Shown: positions 30,879 to 45,741, numbered from the stretch's first letter. The stretch: 64,000 nucleotides of DNA from Massilia agilis (GCF_024756255.1 NZ_JANUHB010000001.1:1054001-1118000), one strand, 5' to 3'. Program-made: numbers and translations. The notes: a model not told the origin generated them from the sequence alone.

Positions 30879-31902
30879 CGGCGGCCTCCCCGGCCTGCGG
30901 CGCCGCGGTCACGGCTTCGTCCTCATCGCCGTACTCGGTTTCGAAGCCGGCCGCGGCAAGGCCCTGCTGGCACAGCCAGCGCACCATCACCGGAATCGAG
31001 CCGTGCGTGACGATCACGCGCTGTGCCTCGGTGGCGCGGATAGCCGTCATCAAACCGGGCCAGTCGGCGTGGTCGGACAGTACGAAGCCGCGGTCCACGC
31101 TGCGCCGCCGGCGCGCCCCGCGCAGCAGCATCCAGCCGCTCGCAAAAGCATCGCTGTAGTCGCCGAAGCGCTTCATCCAGGGCGAACCGGCGGCCGACGG
31201 CGGCGCGATCACCAGCGCGCGCCGCAAGGCTGCCTTCTCGAGGTCCGTCACCATGCAGGTGGGCGGCAGCGGCACGCCGGCCGCGCGGTAGGCCCGGTTC
31301 AGCGGTTCGACCGCGCCGTGGCAGACGATCGGCCCGGTGGCCGGGTCAAGGCCGGAAAGGATGCGCTGCGCCTTGCCGAACGCGTACGCAAAGATGACGC
31401 TGCAGCGCCCTTCGTCGGCGTTCTTGCGCCACCAGCGGTTGATGTCGTAGAAAATGTCCTGCTCCGGCTCCCAGCGGTAGATCGGCAGCCCGAAGGTGGA
31501 CTCGGTGATGAAGGTGTGGCAGCGCACCGGCTCGAACGGCGCGCAGGTCTTATCCGCCTCGACCTTGTAGTCGCCCGACGCCACCCACACCTCGCCGCCG
31601 CACTCCATGCGCACCTGGCTCGATCCGAGCACATGCCCGGCCGGGTGCAGCGACAGGGTGACGTCCTTGTGCCTGATCTTCTCGCCGTACGCGAGTCCTT
31701 CGATCGAGGCATCTTCCGACAGCCGGGTACGCAGCACGCCCACGCCCGGCGCGGCGGTGAGGTAGTGCGCGCTGCCGTAGCGCGCGTGGTCGCCGTGCGC
31801 ATGGGTGATGACCGCCCGCTCCACCGGCCGCCAGGGGTCGATGTAGAAGTCTCCGGGCACACAGTACAGGCCCTCCTTGCGTACGACGACCATGTCCCCC
31901 AT
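30871..31902 (-). CDS. Ligase-associated DNA exonuclease (metallo-beta-lactamase fold)
   Basis: A 343-residue protein with the metal-binding motif HAHGDH at 34-39, then HPAGHVLGSSQ and VASGDYK, and the beta-CASP-like C-terminal part FVLSDHADW. This is the SNM1/Pso2-like branch that accompanies bacterial ATP-dependent ligases. It likely processes ends before ligation. It comes 15 bp after recQ and before the ligase, consistent with a recQ-exonuclease-ligase-helicase-pdeM operon. Confidence 0.94.
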   Translation of the reverse strand: MGDMVVVRKEGLYCVPGDFYIDPWRPVERAVITHAHGDHARYGSAHYLTAAPGVGVLRTRLSEDASIEGLAYGEKIRHKDVTLSLHPAGHVLGSSQVRMECGGEVWVASGDYKVEADKTCAPFEPVRCHTFITESTFGLPIYRWEPEQDIFYDINRWWRKNADEGRCSVIFAYAFGKAQRILSGLDPATGPIVCHGAVEPLNRAYRAAGVPLPPTCMVTDLEKAALRRALVIAPPSAAGSPWMKRFGDYSDAFASGWMLLRGARRRRSVDRGFVLSDHADWPGLMTAIRATEAQRVIVTHGSIPVMVRWLCQQGLAAAGFETEYGDEDEAVTAAPQAGEAADA

Positions 31903-31917
31903 CGCGCTCCTTTCCGG

Positions 31918-33627
<1,710 letters not shown>

Positions 33628-33832
33628 GGGCCAACTCTAAGCGGCCAGCGAAGCCAGCGGTATAGGACGCAGCCTACAGCTATCGTAGGAAGGCCACTTT
33701 TCGGCACCCTGGGCGCGTCATACAGGGTGACAAGGTTTTTTCCTACAGGGCTACGGAATTGCCGCTGATACTTGCCCGCTGCCGGCGGGGCTAAGATGCA
33801 ATCGTCTCTAAGCGATAGAACCGGAGCATATC

Positions 33833-33955
33833 ATGACCCGCATGATTCCCATGGCGTGGACCGCGGTCCAATTGGCGCTGGCCAGCGCCGCCACCTGGCT
33901 GCTGTGCGAGAGCGGCGCGCTGGGGGATGCGTCGGCGGTGTTGCTGGTGCATTGA
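33833..33955 (+). CDS. Hypothetical 40-residue hydrophobic protein
   Basis: A small frame starting MTRMIPMAWTAVQLALASAA with a CCGGAG region 7 bp before the ATG. Most of it could form one membrane helix. It matches no family that I recognise, and its reality rests on the Shine-Dalgarno and start alone. Confidence 0.35.
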   Translation: MTRMIPMAWTAVQLALASAATWLLCESGALGDASAVLLVH

Positions 33956-33994
33956 GGGGCGCAAGCGCTTGCGCCTTGCCAACAAACGACGCTC

Positions 33995-34519
33995 CGTCGT
34001 CCCCGCGCAGGCGGGGACCCATGCTGAGTTTGCAGGAACGCAGCTGATGCGGTTCCTGACACTGTCCATGGGTCCCCGCCTTCGCGGGGACGACGTGCTG
34101 ATGGTGGAGGTGAATCCAGCGCTCGCGCGAACTCGTCGTCCCGGCGAAGGCCGGGACCCATGCTGAGTGTGCCGACACGCTGCCTGTGCGATTAGTGCCA
34201 GCGGTCTATGGATCCCGGCCTGCGCCGGGATGACGTGCTGATGGTGGAGGTGAATCCAGCGCTCGCGCGAACTCGTCGTCCCGGCGAAGGCCGGGACCCA
34301 TGCTGAGTGTGCCGACACGCTGCCTGTGCGATTAGTGCCAGCGGTCCATGGATCCCGGCCTTCGCGGGGACGACGTGCTGATGGTGGAGGTGAATCCAGC
34401 GCTCGCGCGAACTCGTCGTCCCGGCGAAGGCCGGGACGCATGCTGAGTTTGCTGGCACGCTGCCTGCGCGATTTGAGCAAGCGGTCCATGGATCCCGGCC
34501 TGCGCCGGGATGACGTGCC
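33995..34519. repeat. 140-bp-period array of paired family 1 REP elements (BIME-like)
   Basis: A unit of exactly 140 bp starts at gacgtgctgatggtggagg, seen at 34092, 34232, 34372 and, diverged, at 34512. Each unit holds one forward palindrome (cgtcgtcccggcgaaggccg) and one inverted palindrome (ggatcccggcctgcgccggg) with the flanks catgctgag and gacgtgctg. An older pair with a different spacer precedes it at 33995. The array fills the 3' side of ahpF and holds no supported gene. The spacer between the arms is nearly identical in the middle copies, so it arose by recent tandem duplication. Confidence 0.9.
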
Positions 34520-34573
34520 GATGATGGAGGTGCGCGCAAGCGCTACTGGCGGCACATCCCCTTCATCGTCACT

Positions 34574-36151
34574 TTACGCTGCGGCTTTTTCAACCACCTC
34601 ATCCACCGACGAGCGCACCAGGTAGTCGAACGCCGACAGCGCCGCCTTTGCCCCCTCGCCCACTGCGATCACGATTTGCTTGAACGGCACCGTGGTCACG
34701 TCACCCGCCGCGAATACACCCGGCAACGACGTCTCGCCGCGCGCATTCACCTCGATCTCGCCGTGGCGCGACAGGTCCAGCGTGCCCTTGAGCCACTCGG
34801 TATTCGGCACCAGGCCGATCTGTACGAACACGCCTTCCAGCTCCAGCTTGTGCGACTGGCCCGTGGTGCGGTCAGTGTAGGTCAGCGCGTTCACCTTCTT
34901 GCCGTCGCCGTGGATCTCGGTGGTCTGGCCGGACGTGACGATGTCCACGTTCGGCAGGCTCCTGAGCTTCTTCTGCAAGACCGCGTCCGCGCGCAGCTCG
35001 CCGCCGAACTCGACCAGCGTGACGTGCGCCACGATGCCGGCCAGGTCGATTGCCGCTTCCACGCCCGAATTGCCGCCGCCGATCACCGCCACGCGCTTGC
35101 CCTTGAACAGCGGGCCGTCGCAGTGCGGGCAGTAGGCCACGCCGTGGTTGCGGTATTCCTTTTCACCCGGCACATTGATCTCGCGCCAGCGCGCGCCGGT
35201 GGCCAGGATCACGGATTTGGCGCTCAGCACCGCGCCGCTTTCGGTCTGCACCTCGATCATCTTGCCCGGCACCAGCTTGCTGGCGCGCTGGGTGTTCATG
35301 ATCTCGACTTCATAGTGCTTGACGTGTTCTTCCAGGGCAATCGCAAAGCGCGGGCCGTCGGTTTCCTTCATCGACACGAAGTTCTCGATCGCCAGCGTGT
35401 CGAGCACCTGGCCGCCAAAGCGGTCCGCCAGCACGCCGGTGCGAATGCCCTTGCGCGCCGCGTAGATTGCCGCCGCCGCGCCCGCCGGGCCGCCGCCGAC
35501 GATCAGCACGTCGAATGGTTTCTGCTTGGACAGCTCGGCCGCCTTGCGGGCGCCGCCGGCGGTGTCCAGCTTGGCCAGGATTTCTTCCACGCTCGCGCGG
35601 CCCTGGCCAAAATATTCTCCGTTCAGGAACATCATCGGCACGGCCATGATCTGGCGCGCCTCCGCTTCGTCCTTGAACACGCCGCCATCGATGGAGGTGA
35701 CCTTGATGCGCGGGTTGATGATCGACATCGAGTTGAGTGACTGCACCACTTCCGGGCAGTTGTGGCACGACAGCGAGATGAAGACCTCGAACTCGAAGTC
35801 GCCGTCCAGGTTCCTGATCTGCTCGATCACCGCCTCGTCCAGCTTGATCGGGTGGCCGCCCACCTGCAGCAGGGCCAGCACCAGCGAGGTGAACTCGTGC
35901 CCCATCGGCAAGCCGGCAAAGCGCACGCCCACGTCCGAACCGACGCGGTTGATGGCGAACGACGGCTTGCGCTCGTCGTCGTCGCGCTTCTCGACGACCG
36001 TGATCTTGTCGCTCAGGGCTGCGATGTCGTGCAGCAGTTCTTTCATTTCGCCCGAGGTAGGCGAGTCATCAAGCGAGGCAACGAGCTCAATCGGCGTCAC
36101 CACACGTTGCAGGTAGGCCTGCAGTTGCTCTTTGAGGCTTGCGTCCAGCAT
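34574..36151 (-). CDS. ahpF: Alkyl hydroperoxide reductase subunit F
   Basis: A 525-residue flavoprotein disulfide reductase. An N-terminal tandem thioredoxin-like domain carries CHNC, then the FAD/NADH module with [13 protein letters not shown], the redox-active CPHC, and [14 protein letters not shown] for NADH. It passes electrons from NADH to AhpC. The length is normal. It lies 172 bp after ahpC on the same strand, with a family 2 palindrome between them. Confidence 0.97.
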   Translation of the reverse strand: MLDASLKEQLQAYLQRVVTPIELVASLDDSPTSGEMKELLHDIAALSDKITVVEKRDDDERKPSFAINRVGSDVGVRFAGLPMGHEFTSLVLALLQVGGHPIKLDEAVIEQIRNLDGDFEFEVFISLSCHNCPEVVQSLNSMSIINPRIKVTSIDGGVFKDEAEARQIMAVPMMFLNGEYFGQGRASVEEILAKLDTAGGARKAAELSKQKPFDVLIVGGGPAGAAAAIYAARKGIRTGVLADRFGGQVLDTLAIENFVSMKETDGPRFAIALEEHVKHYEVEIMNTQRASKLVPGKMIEVQTESGAVLSAKSVILATGARWREINVPGEKEYRNHGVAYCPHCDGPLFKGKRVAVIGGGNSGVEAAIDLAGIVAHVTLVEFGGELRADAVLQKKLRSLPNVDIVTSGQTTEIHGDGKKVNALTYTDRTTGQSHKLELEGVFVQIGLVPNTEWLKGTLDLSRHGEIEVNARGETSLPGVFAAGDVTTVPFKQIVIAVGEGAKAALSAFDYLVRSSVDEVVEKAAA

Positions 36152-36236
36152 GATGGGATTCCTTTGTTGTTGCGAAGTTACTGGGGATGTTTGTTGCGTG
36201 GTCCGGCCGGGGCCGGGGGGCCCGTTGCCGCGTGTT

Positions 36237-36264
36237 GCGCGTGGGCACAGGTGCCCACCCTACG
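36237..36264. repeat. Family 2 palindromic repeat, ahpC-ahpF gap
   Basis: gcgcgtgggcac facing gtgcccaccctacg between ahpC and ahpF. It is followed by a second GC-rich dyad (gggacgcggccgcgtccc, 36264-36281). Either could attenuate transcription from ahpC into ahpF. Confidence 0.7.
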
Positions 36265-36323
36265 GGACGCGGCCGCGTCCCGCGGAGTTGTTGCCGGACG
36301 GTGCCGGCAACCAGGAATACGAC

Positions 36324-36887
36324 TTAGATCTTGCCGACCAGGTCCAGCGACGGCTTCAGGGTTGCGGCGCCTTCGGTCCACTTGGCCGGGCACACTTCGC
36401 CCGGGTGGTTGGCGACGTACTGGGCTGCCTTGACCTTGCGCAGCAGTTCCGACGCGTCGCGGCCGATGCCGTTGTCGTGCACTTCCATGACTTTGATCTG
36501 GCCTTCCGGATTGATCACGAAGGTGCCGCGCAGGGCCAGGCCTTCTTCCTCGATCATCACTTCGAAATTGCGTGCCAGGGCGCCGGTCGGGTCGCCGATC
36601 AGCGGGTAGTTGACCTTCTTGATCGCTTCCGAGGTGTCATGCCATGCCTTGTGCGCGAAGTGGGTGTCGGTCGATGCGCCGTACACGTTCACGCCCAGCT
36701 TGGCGAATTCCGGCTGCAGGTTTGCCAGGTCTTCCAGTTCCGTCGGGCAAACGAAGGTGAAGTCGGCCGGGTAGAACATGATCACCGACCAGGTACCTTT
36801 GAAGTTCTCTTCGGTCAGGTCGATGAACTTGCCATTTTGGTATGCGGTTGCTTTGAACGGTTTGATCTGGGTGTTGATAAGGGACAT
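36324..36887 (-). CDS. ahpC: Alkyl hydroperoxide reductase subunit C (peroxiredoxin)
   Basis: A 187-residue 2-Cys peroxiredoxin with the peroxidatic Cys in [10 protein letters not shown] and the resolving Cys in [10 protein letters not shown]. It reduces hydrogen peroxide and organic or peroxynitrite peroxides and is recycled by AhpF. The ATG at 36887 follows ACAGGAGATGTC. A candidate promoter lies at 36928-36956. Confidence 0.97.
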   Translation of the reverse strand: MSLINTQIKPFKATAYQNGKFIDLTEENFKGTWSVIMFYPADFTFVCPTELEDLANLQPEFAKLGVNVYGASTDTHFAHKAWHDTSEAIKKVNYPLIGDPTGALARNFEVMIEEEGLALRGTFVINPEGQIKVMEVHDNGIGRDASELLRKVKAAQYVANHPGEVCPAKWTEGAATLKPSLDLVGKI

Positions 36888-36927
36888 GACATCTCCTGTT
36901 TGGGGGTTAAAAGACTAGACGGGATGT

Positions 36928-36993
36928 AGTGTAATCGGCCACTGCGAATCTGTAAAATGAATTGAACAGATGCTGTCGATTGATTTTGACTAT
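36928..36993 (-). promoter_or_regulatory. Candidate ahpC promoter with an OxyR-like upstream dyad
   Basis: On the minus strand TTTACA (36951-36956), a 17-bp spacer, and TACACT (36928-36933) form a plausible sigma-70 promoter. Directly upstream, 36957-36993 has the 4-7-4-7-4-7-4 spacing of an OxyR site, ATAG/CAAT/ATCT/TCAT, but only the first quarter matches the consensus fully. The OxyR reading is inference. Confidence 0.35.
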
Positions 36994-37018
36994 GATGCAG
37001 ACACGCGGCCCTTGAGAC

Positions 37019-37117
37019 CGTCGTCCCCGCGGAGGCGGGGACCCATGCTGAGCTGGTACTTCCCGCGGCGGCGACTCCGGCCGCGGTCTATGGGTCCCCG
37101 CCTTCGCGGGGACGACG
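37019..37117. repeat. Paired family 1 REP element
   Basis: Two inverted copies, cgtcgtccccgcggaggcgg with catgctgag flank and gtccccgccttcgcggggac with ctatggg flank. They separate ahpC upstream DNA from the 3' end of the receiver-kinase gene. Confidence 0.85.
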
Positions 37118-37137
37118 GGTTCAGGCTGGCCACCACC

Positions 37138-38352
37138 TCAGGCAGCTGCCTGCACGCTGGCGGCGGGCGCCTCCTGACACGGCAGCGTCAGGCTGAATAC
37201 CGAGCCCTCGCCCGGCTTGCTCTGCACCGACAGTTCGCCCCCGTGCGATTGCGCCAGCTGGCGCGAAATGTACAGGCCCAGCCCCAGGCCCTTCGGCTCG
37301 CCGTTGCGCGCGCCGCGCTCGTAGGGCTCGAAGATGCGCTGCACGTCCTCTGGCGCGATGCCGCGGCCTTGGTCGCGCACGTCGATGCGCACTTGGCCCG
37401 GCCCGTCCTGCACGCTCACCTCGACCGGCCGGCTGCCGCCGTAGCGCAGCGCGTTGGTCAGCAGGTTCACGATCACCTGCTCGATCCGGAACTCGTCCCA
37501 GCAGCCGGCCACTGGCGCGTGCGGCGTGAGCGCCACCGTGCAACCGGCAGCGGCGGCCTGCAGCGACAGGTCGCTGACCACCCGTTCGAGCAGCGCCATC
37601 AACTCCACCTGCGCCGGCCGGATCGACAAGGTGCCGCTGCGGATGCGCGAGACGTCCAGCATGTCGTCGATCAGCCGGATCATCGCCTTGATCTGGCGCT
37701 CGTCACGGGTCACCATCGCGGACAGTTTTTCGGCGTCGAACGCGGCCAGGTTGCCCTTCCTGACCTGCAGGCTGCGCATCTGCGTTTCCAGGAACAGCGT
37801 GTTGAGCGGGGTGCGCAGTTCGTGCGCCACCAGCGACATGAACTCGTCGCGCATGCGCAGCGAGCGCTGCAGCTCTTGCTGCGTGGCGTGCAGCTCCTTG
37901 AGCAGCACTTCCTGCTCGCGCCGGCTGCGTTCGAGCGCCGCCACCTGGCGCTGGGTCTCGCGCCGCTGCTGGTCGAGCGCGACGAACACGCTGACCTTGC
38001 TGCGCACCGCATCCGGGTCGAGCGGCTTGTACAGGAAATCCACCGCGCCGGTCTCGTAGCCCTTGAAGGCGTAGTTGAGCTCCTTGCCCGCCGCGCTCAC
38101 GAACACGATCGGGATGTGGCGCGTGCGCTCCGTCCCGCGCATCAGCTCGGCCAGCTCGAAGCCGTCCATGCCCGGCATCTGCACGTCCAGGATCGCGAGC
38201 GCGAACTCGTGGTCGAGCAGCAGCGCCAGCGCCTCTTCGCCGGATTGCGCGCGATAGACGACTCGCCGGTCGTCGCGGATCAACGCGTCGAGCGCCTGCA
38301 GGTTCTCCGGCAGGTCGTCAACGATGAGCAGGTTGCTGGGTTCTTGGCTCAT
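37138..38352 (-). CDS. Hybrid protein: N-terminal receiver plus histidine kinase
   Basis: 404 residues from the ATG at 38352. The receiver (phospho-acceptor Asp56 in LAILDVQMPG, Lys in LYKPLDP) is followed by a coiled coil, the H-box [14 protein letters not shown] (His177), and an ATPase domain (NLLTNALRYGG, GLGLGLYISRQLA). It has no membrane segment. It overlaps cheB as ATGA and is the last gene of the module. The receiver may be phosphorylated by the upstream hybrid kinase. Confidence 0.92.
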   Translation of the reverse strand: MSQEPSNLLIVDDLPENLQALDALIRDDRRVVYRAQSGEEALALLLDHEFALAILDVQMPGMDGFELAELMRGTERTRHIPIVFVSAAGKELNYAFKGYETGAVDFLYKPLDPDAVRSKVSVFVALDQQRRETQRQVAALERSRREQEVLLKELHATQQELQRSLRMRDEFMSLVAHELRTPLNTLFLETQMRSLQVRKGNLAAFDAEKLSAMVTRDERQIKAMIRLIDDMLDVSRIRSGTLSIRPAQVELMALLERVVSDLSLQAAAAGCTVALTPHAPVAGCWDEFRIEQVIVNLLTNALRYGGSRPVEVSVQDGPGQVRIDVRDQGRGIAPEDVQRIFEPYERGARNGEPKGLGLGLYISRQLAQSHGGELSVQSKPGEGSVFSLTLPCQEAPAASVQAAA

Positions 38353-38954
38353 GGTCCCTCCAACATGGGCAATAGCGCGGCGATGCGCGCAAGCGGCAGC
38401 ACCAGGTGCGGCGCGCAGCGACGAATGGCGTGCATGGGCGTGGCGGGCACCTGGGCCTCGTCCGGGTCCTGCACGATGGCCAGGCCGCCGCAGGCGCGAA
38501 TGTGTGCCATGCCGTCGGCGCCATCCTGGTTGGCGCCGGTCAGCAGGATGCCGGCCAGCGCCGGCCCGTAGGCGTCGGCGGCGGACTCCATCAGCACATC
38601 GATCGCGGGCCGCGCAAAGTGCACGGGCGGCTCGCAACTGAGCGAAAAGCTGCGGTCCTGTTCGACCAGCAGGTGGTAGCCCGGCGGTGCGAAGTAGATC
38701 GTGCCGGGGCGAATCGATTCCTTGTCGGCGGCCTCGCGCACCGGCTGCGGCAGGCGCTCGTCGAACAGCTCGGCCAGCCGGCTCTCGCGGTCGGGCGGCA
38801 TGTGCAGGATGCAGACCACCGCCAGGCGCAGATCGGCGGGCAGCGCCGGCAGCAGCGTGAGCAGCGCGTCGATGCCGCCGGCCGAAGCGCCGATCACCAC
38901 CGCCTCGATGGCGCGGTCCGCGAGCGCGCGTTCGATGTCTTGCGCCGTGCTCAT
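38349..38954 (-). CDS. cheB: Receiver-less CheB-type methylesterase
   Basis: 201 residues from the ATG at 38954, consisting of a CheB catalytic domain alone: Ser22 in VVIGASAGGIDAL, His in ILHMPPDRESR, Asp in GANQDGADGM. The N-terminal receiver of classical CheB is absent, so activity cannot be switched by phosphorylation of its own receiver; regulation may come from the neighbouring kinases. It overlaps cheR by 4 bp (ATGA). Confidence 0.92.
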   Translation of the reverse strand: MSTAQDIERALADRAIEAVVIGASAGGIDALLTLLPALPADLRLAVVCILHMPPDRESRLAELFDERLPQPVREAADKESIRPGTIYFAPPGYHLLVEQDRSFSLSCEPPVHFARPAIDVLMESAADAYGPALAGILLTGANQDGADGMAHIRACGGLAIVQDPDEAQVPATPMHAIRRCAPHLVLPLARIAALLPMLEGP

Positions 38955-39774
38955 GCGCCCGCCTTCCGGAATATCCGCTCGCGCTTGGCCATCACTTCGA
39001 ACTGGCTGGCGTAGCGCGAGAACTCGATGCTCTCCTTGCTGCCAAGGCCCAGGAAGCAGCGATGGCACAGCGATTCGTGGAACAGTCCCAGCACGCGGTC
39101 CTGCAGGCGCCGGTTAAAGTAGATCATCACGTTGCGGCAGCTGATCAGTTGCGTCTCGGAGAATACGCTGTCGGTGGCCAGGCTGTGGTCCGCGAAAGTC
39201 ACGTTCTCGATGAGCGCGCGGTCAAAGCGCGCGCCGCCATACGCGGCCGTGTAGTAGTCGGAGAAGGCGCGCGTGCCGCCCGCCTTCTGGTAGTTCTCGG
39301 TATAGAGCCGCATGCGGTCGAGCGGGAACACGCCGCGCCGCGCCGCCTCCAGCGACTCGGGGTTGATGTCGGTCGCGTAAATCAGCGCGCGCTCGAGCAG
39401 CCCTTCCTCGTGCAGCAAAATCGCCAGCGAATAGACTTCCTCGCCGGTGCTGCAGCCGGCGACCCAGACCTTGAGCGACGGGTAGGTGCGCAGGAACGGC
39501 ACCACCTGCGTGCGCAGCGCCAGGAAGTACTCGGGGTCGCGGAACATCTCGGTGACCGGGATGGTCAGGAACTGCAGCAACTGCGCGAACGCGTCCGGCT
39601 CGTGCATCACGCGCGCCTGCAGCGCCGACACCGTGGCGCAGCCCATCTCGCGCATCGCGACCAGCACGCGGCGCTTCTGCGAGGCCCCGGTGTAGTCGCG
39701 GAAATCGTAGTTGTACTTGAGGTACACGGCTTCCACCAGCATCCGGATCTCGATGTCGATGTCGTTCGGCTGCT

Positions 39775-39778
<4 letters not shown>
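38951..39778 (-). CDS. cheR: CheR-type methyltransferase
   Basis: 275 residues if started at the TTG at 39778, which has GGAG five bases upstream and overlaps the stop of the large hybrid kinase; an ATG at 39802 is an alternative. The SAM-binding motif is VWAGCSTGEEVYSLAI, and FRDPEYF and CRNVMIYF are family signatures. It methylates glutamates of receptor-type proteins. No canonical receptor gene is in this operon, so the target could be a cytoplasmic or kinase-linked protein. Confidence 0.92.
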
Positions 39779-43227
<3,449 letters not shown>

Positions 43228-43519
43228 TCCCTGGTCTTTATTATGGAAAAAATATCCCAAGTGTAACTCAATCGTTAAATGTGGCGCGCGCGATAGTTCG
43301 TTTTATCTTTCTGAAATTAAATTTCACCAACGCTTGTCAGGTGAAATTTGCTTTCAATGGGGCTTCCTATGTTGGTGCCGCCGTGTAGAATCTCGGCCAT
43401 ATTCTTCAATGGAGGATTCCACCCATGCGCCTGTGATGCCCGCTGCAAGCTGATGCAGCGTCCCGACCGCCCTCGCCGTCCACCGATGGCAGGCGTTTCA
43501 ACGCATCCACAGGAATCAC
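43228..43519. other. Divergent intergenic region between hybrid kinase and ABC-F gene
   Basis: An AT-rich kinase-proximal half and a plus-strand leader for the ABC-F gene. The leader has a good Shine-Dalgarno (GGAGG, 43411-43415) before a three-codon frame MRL-stop at 43424, followed by a short MPAAS frame that starts inside its stop codon. Confidence 0.4.
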
Positions 43520-45139
43520 ATGGCGAATCCTTTACTCGCGGCCCTGCACGGGGTCGACTATCTTCTTCCCGACGGCACGCAGCTGTTCGCGGATCTCAAT
43601 GAGGCCATCGGCGCTGAAACGGTCGGCGTGATCGGGCATAACGGCAGCGGCAAATCCACGTTCGGCAAACTGGTGAGCGGCGAGCTCGCGCCCACGCGAG
43701 GACGCATCGAACGCGCGCGTCCCGTGGTGCGCGTGTCGCAGGAAAGCGGAGCCGCTGACGCGGCCAGCCTTGCCGAACTGGCTGGACTGCACGCGCCGCT
43801 GGCAGCGCTGCGGCGGCTGGCGCAGGGCGAAGCGCTGCCCGATGACTTTGACACCATCGGCGAACGCTGGGACATCGAGGCGCGCTGGGATGCGCTGCTC
43901 GAACGTGCCCAGCTGGACGAATCGATGTCGCCTGCTTCACTCAGCGGCGGGCAGCGGATGTTGCTGTGTCTCGCGGGGGCCTTTTGCAGCGAAGCGGAAC
44001 TCCTGCTGCTGGACGAGCCGAGCAACCACCTCGACAGCGCGCACCGTGCCTGGCTGGCTGGCGAAATCGGACGCTGGCGCGACAGCGGGCGCGGCCTGCT
44101 GCTCATCACGCACGACCGCGCCTTGCTCGCCAACGTGGACCGCACCATCGAAACGCGCCCGCCGCTACTGAAGCGCTACGGCGGCGGATGGTCGGTGGTC
44201 CAGGCCCAGCGCGGGGCCGAGCTGGAGGCCGCGAACGCGCGGCTGGAGCGGGCCAAAACGGAGCGCTCGCGCGAGCAGCACGCGCTGCGCGAACAGGCCG
44301 AGCGGGCGGCACGGCGCAACGCACGCGGCGCGCGCGACGCCAAAACTGCCAACCAGGCCAAGCTGCTGCTCGGCCTGCGCGAAGACCGGGCCGAGCAGAC
44401 CAACGGCGCACGCGCCATGCGCCACGCCCGCCGCCAGCAGGAGCTGCAGGACGAAGTGTCGGACGCATTCGGCGCGCTCGCCGGGGCCTTGCAGTGTCCC
44501 GAGTTCCCGGAGCGGGACGAGGTGCTGGTCCCGCAAGGGCAGGAAACGCTGGTGCTGGACGAGGTGCGCGCGCCGTGGGGATGGCAGGCGCCGCTCACCT
44601 GGTCGGCGCGCGGGCCGGTGCGGCTGGCGATTACGGGGCCGAACGGCTGCGGCAAGAGCACGCTGCTGCGCATGATTGCGGGCGAGCTGGCGCCGGCATC
44701 CGGGACCATTCGCCGTCCGCTACACTGCCCGCTGCTCGACCAGTCGCTACGGATGCTGGACCAGCATGCGCCGCTGCTCGAACAATTCGAACGGGCCGCG
44801 CGCGGGCTGGGCGAAGGACGCCTGCGCCAGCACCTGGCCAAGGCGGGTCTTCCTGCGAAACGTTTGCGCCAGCCCTGCCATGCGCTCAGTGGCGGCGAAC
44901 AGATGCGCGCCGCGCTGCTGCTGGCGATGCTCGGCCAGCCACCCGCGCGCATGCTGCTGCTGGACGAGCCGACCAACCACCTCGACCTTGCCGCGACCGA
45001 GGCGCTGGAGCACATGCTGCGCTCGTGGACGGGGGCGCTGGTGGTGGTCTCGCACGACGAGCGCTTTCTCGACCAGCTCAATCTGACGCATCGGATAGAG
45101 CCTACGGACGCTGGATGGGTGCTGCAGGATCGTGCCTGA
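43520..45139 (+). CDS. ABC-F family ATPase
   Basis: A 539-residue soluble protein with two ABC modules and no membrane segment. Walker A sites are GHNGSGKST and GPNGCGKST, signatures LSGGQ and LSGGE, and Walker B/D-loop motifs LLLLDEPSNHLD and MLLLDEPTNHLD. The linker between modules is long and basic. ABC-F proteins bind the ribosomal E site and modulate translation or protect against antibiotics. The ATG has AGGA upstream. It most resembles the housekeeping branch (Uup/YheS/YbiT-like), but a subfamily cannot be assigned. Confidence 0.92.
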   Translation: MANPLLAALHGVDYLLPDGTQLFADLNEAIGAETVGVIGHNGSGKSTFGKLVSGELAPTRGRIERARPVVRVSQESGAADAASLAELAGLHAPLAALRRLAQGEALPDDFDTIGERWDIEARWDALLERAQLDESMSPASLSGGQRMLLCLAGAFCSEAELLLLDEPSNHLDSAHRAWLAGEIGRWRDSGRGLLLITHDRALLANVDRTIETRPPLLKRYGGGWSVVQAQRGAELEAANARLERAKTERSREQHALREQAERAARRNARGARDAKTANQAKLLLGLREDRAEQTNGARAMRHARRQQELQDEVSDAFGALAGALQCPEFPERDEVLVPQGQETLVLDEVRAPWGWQAPLTWSARGPVRLAITGPNGCGKSTLLRMIAGELAPASGTIRRPLHCPLLDQSLRMLDQHAPLLEQFERAARGLGEGRLRQHLAKAGLPAKRLRQPCHALSGGEQMRAALLLAMLGQPPARMLLLDEPTNHLDLAATEALEHMLRSWTGALVVVSHDERFLDQLNLTHRIEPTDAGWVLQDRA

Positions 45140-45143
45140 AGCT

Positions 45144-45246
45144 CGTAGGGTGGGCAGCTTGCTGCCCACGCGTTCAACTACAGGATGCATTGCTCGATCC
45201 GCAAACGGGAGCTGAACGCGTGGGCAGGAAACCTGCCCACCCTACG
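45144..45246. repeat. Paired family 2 palindromic repeat
   Basis: Two inverted copies, cgtagggtgggcagcttgct with cgttcaac and gctgaacgcgtgggcagg with cctacg. They lie between the convergent ends of the ABC-F and DUF1854 genes and could act as a bidirectional terminator-like hairpin, though T runs are absent. Confidence 0.8.
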
Positions 45247-45267
45247 CGAATGAATGCGGCCAGACAA

Positions 45268-45735
45268 TCAAAGGAACCGGTCGAGGATCTTCCGGCTTTG
45301 CTTGTCGATGCGGTACATGTCGCGCACGAGGAAATTGATGCCGTGGCTGTCCGCAACCAGCAGCGACGCTTCCCCGATGCGGCGGATATCCTCGTCCGCC
45401 TTGAGCACGAACTCGGTATCGCCGCGGTCGGTCGCCACGTACCAGGTGCACGGCGTGGCAAAGCTCGACACGGACTTGATGCGCAGGATCTCGGGCATGA
45501 ACTCGCGCCCCTCCAGCTCCTCGGAGACGAGCTTGCGGATATCGTCCGGCATCTCGGCCAGGTCGTCGATCCACGCCACTTCCTTGCCGCCGTCGCGCAC
45601 CAGCGAAATGCCCTTGGACGGCGACTGGATCGGGAACGAGCGCACCGGCGCCACGCCAACGATCTCTTCGCCGTCCGCCGTGGTCAACACCAGTTTGCCG
45701 AAACTGTCGCGGCGCAGTTGGAATGATGGGTTCAT
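45268..45735 (-). CDS. DUF1854 protein of the cyanophycin locus
   Basis: A 155-residue soluble protein of the DUF1854 family (for example VRDGGKEVAWIDDL and GDTEFVLKADEDIRRIG). Proteins of this family occur beside ABC transporters next to cyanophycin synthetases, and this locus has that arrangement. Six bp separate it from the ABC transporter stop, and its AAGGAA Shine-Dalgarno lies within that gene, so co-translation is likely. Function unknown. Confidence 0.85.
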   Translation of the reverse strand: MNPSFQLRRDSFGKLVLTTADGEEIVGVAPVRSFPIQSPSKGISLVRDGGKEVAWIDDLAEMPDDIRKLVSEELEGREFMPEILRIKSVSSFATPCTWYVATDRGDTEFVLKADEDIRRIGEASLLVADSHGINFLVRDMYRIDKQSRKILDRFL

Positions 45736-45741
45736 GCTGTG

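Noticed and set aside
33995..34519. CRISPR-like look of regularly spaced repeats
   Set aside because: The period is 140 bp and the spacers are themselves repeated and nearly identical. The units are inverted REP pairs, and no cas gene is near.
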